The position numbers and the translations under genes were made by a program. A stretch of 64,000 nucleotides of DNA from Micrasema longulum (lineage: Eukaryota > Arthropoda > Insecta > Trichoptera > Brachycentridae): positions 1-64,000 of the forward strand of contig JAGVSM010003765.1 of assembly GCA_022494885.1 (NCBI GenBank). The letters run 5' to 3'. The notes below the pieces were generated by a model. It was not told the DNA's origin, did not search any database, and saw only the letters and a program-made list of their open reading frames with translations. Shown here in pieces: positions 47,260 through 58,300 of the stretch. The first letter of the stretch is position 1; each line of letters opens with the position of its first letter.

Positions 47260-49840
47260 TAATTTATATCAAGAACATTGCTTCAATGAGGAACTTCAGC
47301 TCCACGGGAAATTTGATTCAATACACGTTTTCTTGTGCGCAGTAAAAATCGAAAAAAATAATAAAAAATATTTTAATAAAAACGAACAACTTTGAACGAC
47401 GTCACTGGTTTATATGAATCAACCAATGATATCATCATTTCTTTTTTTTATATTGTTTAAGCCGTCGCTTTATTCATGTAATTGGATGGCAGGCCCTACT
47501 ATTAATTAGATTATTGAATAGTCTCCAAGTATTAATATTTAACCAGTACATCTGTTTATATTCCAAATAAATAAAATGAAAAACCTATGTACACGCGTGT
47601 TTTACTATCATTAAAAAAATTTATACCTGAACGTCACAGGTTCATTAACCAATCAATTATAGCGTTGTTACGTGCTGTGATAGATTTCTGGTTTCGGGTA
47701 TTTTGACAGCTACGGGGTTCTACTTTTAAATGGCAGCTCAACTCACCGATGACAACTCGTGACGTCACGGGTGGAGTAATTTCAAAACTAAAACTTTAAA
47801 AAATCATAGCGATGATAATACGATATGTTTTTTTTTGGCATAGTGTAATAATGTAGTGTAATAAGAAAACCCCTGAACTTCCTCATTATTATGACCAAAA
47901 TATTTTCACGTATTTATACAGCTCGAATTCACCAGTATTATAGATGTATGCACTTGAGAATCAATATGCTAACGACATTAATGTCTTTAACCTAGTACCT
48001 AGTATTTTTTTTTTTAAAGCAGTGAGTCTATCAAACAGAAATGATTAAGATTCTTTAACAAACAGTTATAACAAAATAACTGAACAGCGCGATAACTGTT
48101 TGATCAAATTCATGTAAATTAAATGTCCGTCGCTGGTTCTTTCTATTGTACATCCTTCCGCCACATGCGTCAAGAGTCAGGAGCAATGAACCGCGGATGA
48201 AGTGACCCAAGACCCAATACTGCACTTTACTCATTATCATAAAAGAACATTCTGCACGGCCAAAATACATTTTTATAGTAGGTTCCCGCTACGCAATATA
48301 TATTTAAATTTATAAGCATACGCACCTACCTAACAATTTTTAATTTAAATAAAAGAAGCATAATATTATATTTGTTGGAGTGAGTTCATTTTTGTCGTGT
48401 TCGAATGGATGAAAATACACATTTATTTTTTGAAAATGATATCCTACAGAAATGTCCTCCAATTTGTGGAAATAACAATAGGAAATAATCCCCCGGTGTT
48501 GGCGATCACCCCAGCGAAAGCATTTCGGTCCTGCGCTACTCCGAGGCCAAGACAACTGCTTGTTGGATGTCCTCGCCATAGTGATTCCTGGGAAAAGATA
48601 ACCAGAGTTGTTTCCCGTTGCCTTCGCTGGGGGATTTTTCTGTCGGAGTTACCTTCCCTTAGCTGGTTGGTTCTGGTTTGGAGGCGCCAGAAACTCGCTT
48701 TTCATCCTCTCGTTATCTGATGTGATCACACCGTTATGAGTGTGATCCCATTGCCCGGGCTTCGTGACGTGGACGCTAACGAGTTGGACTAGTCAGTTGT
48801 GTTGCCGGTGGAATGCAACTGGGCATTCGCACCATTTAATAGAATCACACCCTCCAGCAAGATATGACTTACTGCTGACGGTTCGCTCAAATACAATTTC
48901 GCTCATTCCTTTTTTCATATTTAAATAGGTATAAGTCGAAAATGTGATCAGTCGTTCGATCGCAATCGCTGAAACGGGTAACCTCTCTTGGTTCTCTTGA
49001 ATTCGTTTTCTGTGGTTTTCTCTTTACGAAGCAAATACGGAGAAGTTAACAGCCAAAATTTCTTCCATTTCCCAACACTACTCGAATAAAGATACCCGGG
49101 AAACATTGTGAAATTATGCACCTTGTATTATAATCGAGGTCAATAATATTGCAACTCCCGTATTACAAACAAAATCGAACGATCGAAAAGTGAATGAAAT
49201 TCTCGGCTTGTACCTAATAATAGAGAATTGATAAGTGATGGGCGATGAACTGATGAATGGTAAAAAAAGAGAAAAAATCGCTGTTTCACTTTCTACCTCG
49301 TTCCGCGAAAATTAAAAAAATCCTTACGTAGCTATTAGCTCGCGATATGCGGATGTGAGTAGGTAACTCGTGGCTTAGATGGCATTCACCTCAAATGATC
49401 AATTTGTAGTCCTGGGAATTGGGTAGGAACAAAGATTCATTATATTTTTAATTGTAGCTGATATAATATATGTAGGTACATTAATAATCTTAATTTTCGC
49501 TTTGCCAAATATATTCTTACAACACACATAAATCAAATAATAATTTCAAGTGCAACATGAGAGTTCCCAAACCATTACACGATATAATTTACCAATTGAA
49601 TGCGAGTATTGCTATTATTTGCCATTGTTATTGTTTTGCTATGTTGTACTTATTATGTACACTTACTTGTTATTCGCGGTTAATGGTTACCGATTGCCTT
49701 TATGATGTTACAGTTAGGTGAATAGTATTGTAATTTACCGAAATAATGCATATATTATACCTAAGCCGGTAGGTACTACTTCAATGCAGAATCTAAGTAG
49801 GTACACGAACATTAGGTACTCTCACCTCATATTTACCAAC
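47260..49840. other. No gene recognised; GC-richer island at 48480-48870
   Basis: Most is AT-rich. The island (CGGTGTTGGCGATCACCCCA to about CACCCTCCAGCAAGATATGA) has balanced composition unlike its surroundings and is probably part of a mobile element that I could not classify; its 107-codon frame shows no known motif. Confidence 0.4.
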
Positions 49841-49847
49841 ATTGCCC

Positions 49848-49925
49848 AGAACTAAACAGACAACCCGGTACCCAGCAGTAGCGTGCAGCTTGCCCACCAC
49901 ATACCGCACACCGCATCTGAAGACA
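49848..49925 (+). pseudogene. Possible histone H3 N-terminal relic
   Basis: Plus strand reads PRTKQTTR at the start of a frame, matching ARTKQTAR of histone H3 at seven of eight positions if Ala/Pro is discounted. After that the frame diverges, although CAGCTTGCC followed by ACCA recalls the H3 QLAT codons with indels. No intact gene; the match is short and could be chance. Confidence 0.25.
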
Positions 49926-50511
49926 AAAGTCTTCTTGGTTGTCATAGCAAAATACGACTTCATTATTTTTAAAAATAAGTTTCATATTATATCAAATCTT
50001 TTTTTATTTTTTTATTTTTTTATTTTTTTATATAGGAGTTGCTTTATTATTTACCTTGCTTATAATATACCATTCTGTAAATTTATCTTAACTGTTGGGA
50101 TCAGAAGGGATATACTAATGTGGGCCAATCAGGAACTTCTCAGCATTTGCTCATGTGGAGAGGTAACCACTTAAAACTCTTCAGGAGAAGCCGGCCTGTT
50201 AGCAGTAGTCAAGAGACCTTCCGTTCCACTAGAGGAGTGTTCAGCATTTTGTTCCCTACTTCGGTTTATTTTACCGATTACCAGCACTATATTTATTTAT
50301 TTATTTATAAAGGAAATCATACAGTCTTTATATAAAACAAGGTACAAAGGACAATTAAATAAAGTAATTACAGATTTCACACTAATTTATTATGAATGCA
50401 GGAGGAGAGGGGAAAAATAATTGAATTCTAAAAAAGTAATAATATGAATATTAAATAAAAAGTACATAAAAGGGAGAATACATTGTATAGCTCTAACTCT
50501 ACTTTCCTCTA

Positions 50512-50536
50512 TCTCTCTCTCTCTCTCTCTCTCTCT
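50512..50536 (+). repeat. (TC)n microsatellite
   Basis: Uninterrupted TC/CT dinucleotide run of about 25 bases. Confidence 0.9.
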
Positions 50537-50634
50537 GCTTCCATGAACATTTAAATTTATTTGTAAAAATTCACAACCAACAATAATTTATTAGATGCAG
50601 GTAGTAGATGTACATATGAATAAGTATAAATTAA

Positions 50635-50835
50635 GAGTTTAAATCAAAATTTAATATTAAAATCAAAAGTAAAAGTTAAAATTTAAATTAAAATCAAAAG
50701 TTTAAACTAAAATTAAAGTTAAAAGTTTAAATTGAAAGTTTAAATCAAAAGTTAAAATTAAGAATTAAAATTAAAAAGTTAAAATTGAAAGATAAAATTA
50801 AAAGTCAAATTAAAAGTTAAAAGTCAAGCAGGAGA
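50635..50835 (+). repeat. AT-rich degenerate tandem repeat
   Basis: Irregular reiteration of a short unit of the form (T)TAAA(A)TTAAAAGTTAAAAT-CAAAAG, twelve to fifteen units with indels; ends at AAAGTCAAGCAGG. Confidence 0.75.
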
Positions 50836-51785
50836 AAATTTTAAAATGTCATTAACAGATCTGATAAAACTATGGTATTTACAATGTAATATGTCGATGT
50901 CACTAAAACTGTCATTATAGGTAATCTGTATTTTTCGAAGAGTGCTATTTTTCAAATAATTAGTCATTTAGTTAGGAATATCGAAGAGTACAGATTGACG
51001 AATTCTACGGACAGGGACTCGATATGAAATGCCTCTAACAATTTCTGGGCTATCAATTAGGTTATTAATAATATTTTATAGAATATTGACCATGTAAATA
51101 TCAAATCTTGTGTTGTGTTTAGACTCATGTGGCTTCAAAGGATTAATTTTACTGTGATAGAATTAGCCAAAAAATTATCTACGTATTTGGATGAATCATA
51201 AGAGCACAAATGATTTTTCATTATTCTATTATTATTAGATAATATTATTTTTCAGTCTCAATTATTGCGGGTAACTAAAAATAAAGGATGTTTTACATGG
51301 CAGAAGCTATAAATGGTGGACCTACGATGCGATGTAGTGGTAATTACATTTATTTCATGCAAGTGACTGTGTAGGTACCTACCTACATCAATTTAATCCA
51401 AATAAATGATTAGTACGTAATAACGTGGGCACGTAAGACGCGCAAGAGGGTAGGTAGGTACCTCCCGAGTAACTGTGTAGATAGGAGGTAGTAAGTAGTG
51501 AGTGGAATGACGATAATATACTTTGCTAACCTGCATGCCTGGAAACCTAGAATTGTTTACTGGTTGTGCTATTTTATATTATCTGTTCTAACAGTTAACC
51601 AGTAAGTAGTTTACCTTACTTTTGTCATTCATAATATATGATATTATATGCTTAGTTATGTTTACGCACGCAAATGATTTACCCAAATACATAAATAAAT
51701 TTTAGACCTATAGGTTATTATCACTCGGGAGGAATTTCGGATTTAACATACTGTACATATAAAGGATTTTTACAAGACTCTTTTA

Positions 51786-52794
51786 GGGCCGGTTGCATCA
51801 AAGTTGGTATAAATTTAGTTTCAAGTTAAATATTTAAGCTTAGTTAAGGCTCAAAATCTGGTAACTGAAAAATTCCGTTGCATCAACTTTATTTTAGTTA
51901 AGTTAAAGTTAAGAATGTTGCCACTGTAAAGGTTCAAGTTTCACCCTAAAAATTGTTGAGATTTTTGCGCAAGCACGTACTTGTTTATTTACATGTAGCA
52001 ATACACATGCCCCGCGACGCGTCTTTGGGCACAAACGTTTAAATTTCGTTCCAATTTTCAGTGTGTGCGAAAGGGCGAAGCAACACTGCGCATTCGGAGA
52101 AGAAAAGAACAAAAGGGACATCGTCCTTTTTGAACTAGATAAAAAATTAAAAGAGCAAAAGCTAAAACAAAATGAAGAACTTTTTACTCTAGAAGTAGAG
52201 CAAAAAAATGACATTTTTCGGGCAACTATGGCAGCCTTAAATGCCCAGAAAGAGTAAGCTGAGCTCAATCTAGCTCTATTTAAAAATAAACAGCATTTCA
52301 ATACAGTCATGATTTAGGTTTATTTTACACCAAGCCGCTGATGATCAAGTCCTGTGTTTTGAAAAATAATTAAAAATTCAAATAATTATTAGTTCTTCAC
52401 TTTTTTGACATTCGAAATCTTGCGATAAATTCAAACTCTTCCCACAAAAAATGGTCCGTTCGTGGTTTGAACAGTTTTTTTTTTCGATTTAGAATATACT
52501 CGATGATAAATTCGTCATCGGAAGACGAAAAATCAGATAAAATTGACATTTTGTGCAACTTTTCACAGGTCGATCAATAGATTTCAACACTCACGACGCT
52601 TTTTTGACAGGTGGCAGATCGCATTTAACTTTAAACTTAACTTTAAACGGTCCCTTGGCGGCCGGTTAAATAAAAGTAACTTTTTTGATATTATTTAGTT
52701 AACTTTTTTTGATGCAACGCATTTTGACATAAAAGTAACCTTTATTTGACTTTAGCCCTGGCTTTAACTTAACTTTTGTCGATGCAACCGGCCC
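51786..52794 (-). mobile_element. Harbinger-type DNA element (1009 bases)
   Basis: Flanked by TTA at 51783-51785 and 52795-52797. Termini GGGCCGGTTGCATCAA and TCGATGCAACCGGCCC are inverted copies, and subterminal GTTAAGTTAAAGTTAA-type strings recur. TTA target duplication and GGGCC ends fit PIF/Harbinger. Inside, the minus strand near 52380-52560 reads SDFSSSDDEFIIEYI and FEFIARFRMSK, like the N-terminus of Harbinger nucleases. The plus strand at 52063-52257 has a charged, coiled-coil-like open frame (FELDKKLKEQKLKQNEELFT) that may be the tail of the accessory DNA-binding gene. No catalytic domain remains. Confidence 0.85.
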
Positions 52795-52799
52795 TTAGT

Positions 52800-54100
52800 G
52801 TTTATAAAGATCCTAATAATCAATCGTTGCATTTATAAATTTCGTTTACAATATTCGATGTTCCGGAAAAGCCATTTGGTTCGGTTGGTAATGAATTAAA
52901 TCATACAAATCCGCCTAACAGTACACCACAAACCATGCTTTTTTAAATGTTGGTAATGCCATTTATAAAAATTAAAATGACCCGTATTTTTGTCTATGCT
53001 TTTTACCCCTCTCTCGCTAACCTTCAAACTAGTAGCTATAGTAAAATCGCGCTACATTTGAATCGTAAGGAGACTTTGATCAGCGGATATATTGTTCATA
53101 TTTTTCCAAATAACTTGAAAACCTCCAACAACTTTAACTGTTTTTTCTATTTTATAATACGGAATACACTTTAAACGCAATTTTTAGATAACTTTATTTC
53201 AAGTAAGATTCCAAGAAATTCGAAGTGGAATCGTGAAGCTGTTTTTTTTATATAGTAATAGACTAAAGTGATAGTTTTTCAAATATTTATTAAATAATAA
53301 AAGTAATTTTGGGTAATTTGCATTGTCAAGACAATGTCAAGACATCACTGGTATTTATATTAATGAGTGTCTATTATTATGGTTGCTTGCATATTTTCAT
53401 TTTTATTTTATGAATAACAAGAAGTTTTCTAAAATGAGCTTAAATTGATATATTTTATACATATTTGTTTTGCGTGCGACATGATTCGAACTTATTAATA
53501 AAAGTTTTGAGATAGGGCCTACAAAAAATATTTTGTCTGAATACTAGAAAAAACTCTTATGAAGATTTGGGCCCCTTCCAACCATTACGAAATATGTTTT
53601 GAAACACTATACAATGGATAGTATAAAGTCAAACATCCTTAAAAGAATTTTAGCCAGTATTTCCAGAATAGAAGGAAAATTTTCTTTACCAAGCGATAGT
53701 AAAATGTGGGGACTGGGGATTTCCCCTTAACATACGGGATTTCAGAATATAAATAAAAAATATATATAAACTCAAATGAACGAGTCTAAAATATTTTCTT
53801 TTAAAAATGAGCGAAATAATGTGAAGCTTCGTCCTCGATCGATAACGGCGAAGTTATTAATTTAGTAAATCAGATAATTGTGACGAAATGCTTGTAGAAA
53901 AACATCATACACTTCAATTGCACTTCTTGTGAAATTATGTCGAACATTGTTGAATATAGCCAATATTAATTCCCCAAGTATGTTTTACGTCTTCGTAAGA
54001 AACATATTAACATATGCAATAATTGCTTTACTGGAATAAAATTAAATCGATTTTAAGTCATTCGCTAAAATAAATGTTTTCAAAGCTGTGAAAGAAAAGT
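52800..54100. other. No feature recognised
   Basis: AT-rich; no supported gene, repeat or structural feature. Confidence 0.35.
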
Positions 54101-54104
54101 TTCT

Positions 54105-54185
54105 ACCATACATAATTGGTGTACCAATGCAGTGCCCTATGCACCATTAGGTGCGGAAGGGAATGATGATGATGATTTATAAAAA
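54105..54185 (+). mobile_element. SINE family 2 tail
   Basis: ACCAATGCAGTGCCCTATGC followed by ACCATTAGGTGC and an (ATG)n tail, the 3' end of family 2. Confidence 0.65.
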
Positions 54186-54189
54186 TAAC

Positions 54190-55285
54190 ACAGTAACCTC
54201 TCATTCTGTTCCGATAATAATGTTAGCTGGTGAACAAATTCTTATACACAATAATACATTCATTACCTAACTGATAATTTTATTTATTTTACAAAAACAA
54301 ACAGTCGACAATGATATAATAACATAAAAAAGATACGATTTAAGGACAGACCAGCGAAGTTTCTAAATAAAAATCGTACATATTAAATTGTGGTACAACA
54401 AAAGGGTGTGTTTATGTGTACTTGTATTAAGAGTAAGTGTATAGGTGTGTTTGTGTGTATGTGGGAGTAAGTGTTCAGATGTGTGTAAGTGTGAGCATCA
54501 TTAATTTGATCAGAAAGTCAAGTTATTACGTCATATTTATCAATTATTTCGAAATATTTAATAAATACTTTTTTTTAAAACACTTAATATTTAATAAACA
54601 CATTTTTTTTAATCACCATAATATTTTAAAAATAAAATCTCCTTTTTTAGTTTACAAAAATCAAAAAAAAAAATTTACTTTATGTGGAATTTTCCGGATT
54701 TTTTTTTTACCCTACTTTGCTCATCTAATGAGAGAACTAATGAAAATTGGATCTCGGATTAAACAAATCTATCGTGGACCTTTGACCGATATTATCTTTA
54801 AAACATCAAATATTATTTAACATGATATAAAAATATCCGTTTTATGTCAAATAAAATGTGTTTTATATTTTAAGTTCAAAGTTCATTAATTAAATAACCC
54901 TTTACTATCTACTCAATTGTGTCAATCAATATTTCAGCGTGCACAATAAAATTTTAGAGAAATTAACAGATTGCTTTTTTTTTACCTTACATTTGTGTTA
55001 TAATTATATTTTTTCCCACCGTGCAACATTACACGACATCATGAGGCATAGTGGGGGAATTATTGGACACAGTCCGATGTATTCAAATATGATTCTACGC
55101 TCCTTCTGGACTATTCTTAATTCTATGTATATACCCAAAAAAATTTTTTAAAAGAAAGAAAAATTTCAAAGCGTCAAAACAACTTTTACTAATTCAAATA
55201 AAACTATACGGCTCTATCATCTGAAAATAAAATCTGGTCAGTAATGCACCTCGTCTTGATGTAGTATGTAATATATGGTTTGGTT
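54190..55285. other. AT-rich DNA upstream of the first ABCG8-like coding exon
   Basis: Contains a G/T-rich stretch (54400-54500, TGTGTTTGTGTGTATGTGGG) and long T/A runs. Translations of these runs are not credible proteins. Confidence 0.4.
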
Positions 55286-55301
55286 GTACAGAGGTAGCGG
55301 G

Positions 55302-58300
55302 ATGTCTGCGTTGGGGCAGCCGGGAGCGGAGCGGCGCTACTCCGTGCCCTCCAACCCCTTCCTGCACGACCCCCGCGCCATGCAGTCCGAAGACCTGCAC
55401 GCCTGGTCCATCTACAGGTCACTTCACGCACCTTTCTTTACCACCACACCTCATCCCCTCCCGCATGACCCCCGCGCCATGCAGTCTATAGGGCTGCACG
55501 CCTGGGCCAATTACAGGTCCCTACATGCACCTTTCTTTACCCTCACACCTCATGACCCCCACACCATGCAGTCGGAAGACCTGCACGCCTAGTTCTCTAC
55601 AGGCATCTTTCTTTACCACCACAGCTCACCCCTTCCCGCACAACCCCTGCACCATGCTGTCCGAAGACTTGCACGCCTGGTCCAACTATAATACACATCT
55701 CTCTTTACCACCACACTCACCCATTCCCCCCGACCCCCACGCCATGCGATCCATTGACAAGTTGTTATACATACATTTATCTTTATCTATGTACATCGTA
55801 CCTCACCATTTCTTGCACAACCCAACGCCCTGCCAGGAGAAAAAACTGAATACCCAGTCCACTTACATATATCCATGTCTCCCATAAATTTCACTACATG
55901 TATAGTTTTAACACCTTAACCAGCCTTCAATTCTATTTTTATAAAACTTCTACATAATTCATCTCTAATGAGGAAGTTCAAAGATTTTTTTTCAATAAAC
56001 TATCAAACTAAGTAATAAAATATTTTACTTTTTGTGTATCATATTATCAGCACTACAATTTTGTTTAATATTATTTTGTATAATTTAATTTTGAAATTAC
56101 TCCGCCTGTGATGTCACAAGTTTTAGTCGGCAGTTCTGCTGATTGGTGAATAGCTTTCCGGAAACCGAAAATCTTTACTAATACTCTGTCATTGATTGAT
56201 TCAATAACTTGTGACGTAGTTCATTTTTGTGAAAATATTTTTTATTAATTTTTCATACGTTTTTGAAAAATTTCACTGTTCAATTAAATGCTCAATTTTT
56301 TTTTTATACCCATTTTTCCGGAGCACTGAACTTCCTCATGAATCTACGTGCAAATATAATTTTTGGGTTTTTGTTTAGTTGTTGAGGATCATAACCATCT
56401 TCAGCAAGTCCAAAATATATTATTGAATACAATTCTAATTTCAAATGATATTGCAATATCAAGATCGAACATCAAAAATTAAAAATAAATAGTCCTCATT
56501 TATATAATTCCATCATTTTGTTTTTTTTTGCGTGATATTATTGCATGATTTATGTTTCTTGTATATTCCTCATAGGCAAAATCTAAATTCTGATTTCACG
56601 GACAGCGCTTTGGGTAGTACTGATAAGAGTCCACTTCCCTATGGAAATTTTCAATTGAGAGATACTACGGTCCAGTCCATACTATCACATCCTCGATATG
56701 GCCCCAAGTAAGTTTTTGTATCTTTTTATCTTTTATATCTTTTTTTATGCAAATACTAAATAATAAATAGCAATACCTTCAATATTTAGAAAAAGACTTT
56801 CCATAAAAACAGTAACAAATTGAATGCATCATGAATTGGTATACTTATACAACATGAAACGAAGCAAAGGTTGTGAACATCATGTATTAATAATTTTCCT
56901 AATAGGGTGTTCGTGCTAAGGGAATATTTTACTGTAGCAATTTTATGTATACTTTTTAATTTTCATAACTTTGGTCTAATTTTAAGTGTTTATTTTTAGA
57001 TCGGCATTGGGATCGAACATGTACACCTACCTGAAATTTGGTTTACCAAGAGTGTTTCCTCCAAATCACAACGGATCCCAAAGGTCAGGTACTCCTAGGG
57101 CAAAAATTTCCATTGGAAGTGAAATGAAACCAGTTCCCAGGTAGACTACATATGAATATGATTTATTTTTCAATCTTACAAATTTATAAAACAATTTGAT
57201 ACATTTTTTTAATGTTTTGACCGACTACGGTGTTTCATCATGACCGACATCAGACTGATTGAAAGGTACCTAATCAATTTTCATCAAATACAAATTGAGG
57301 TAGGAGTTCACATATACAACCATGATTTTATGTATCATAAAATTATAAGACAATTAAAGTGGATTAATGAAATTGATTGAATTAATGCATTGTTTTAATT
57401 CATTCAAATTGGTTGTCAACTTCTGTTTCAAATGATTGTACATATTACGTATGATATAAACTATTTTTTAGCCTTTCTTTTAGTCTGATTACGTATGCAT
57501 AAAGACCCAGTCAGTGGTCAACTATGGTCAAAGACATTTATTTGTTTAATTTAAATGCAATTCCACCAAGAAATTACGGAAGATTATTTTTTTATTAGCA
57601 TTTTCTCATTGCAATAAATGTAAAAATTTTAAGGGTATCAAGAGCAAGTCGGGGAGCCAGAGAAAATTCTTCCGGATATGACAGTTCTGATAATGAGACA
57701 TCACAACAATACAAATACAACAGAAAGTATAGATCTGATCCTGATTTCCGATTACAGAATATTCAACCACCATATCCGGTAAATATTTATTTGATGATGG
57801 GTTAAGGCTTTATTTAAAAAAATAAAAATGAATTTATATTTTTATGTTGTATCTATCTAAAAAGTAACTAAAACAAAATCATTTTTATTAAACTTGCAAG
57901 GCATTTCTGCTTGAATCTGTAATACCAATCTTATGCAACAATTTATCGTAGGGTTCAAGTATTCCTCTGGTTGCTATGCATCAGGCCGGCATCAGGGCTG
58001 TTCAGTCTAAACCACAGTGGACATCATCTCGAAACAAATCTGTCAGCGAAGCCAACCTCCTCGCCTTAGAAACCAGAAATTATGGAGGTCGACAATCCTA
58101 CAACCGACGGAATAGTGTGGCTGATTTCGGAAATGACGGTGAACATAGGTATGAAAACCTGCCCTTTTTTAATGCAAATAATTTGTATTTTAACCACTGC
58201 TATAAAGATATATATTTTGTAGCCAAATCGGAAGACCGATGTCTAAAGCTGACAGTCATTTATCCTTAATGCAATCTAGAAAGGGACATCAACGTCCTTC

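Noticed and set aside
55275..55592. A 105-codon open frame starting at 55275 as a gene of its own
   Set aside because: Its start is inside the acceptor region of the first ABCG8-like coding exon, and its later part is the exon-derived tandem array. Only the part up to 55417 (or possibly 55516) is likely coding.
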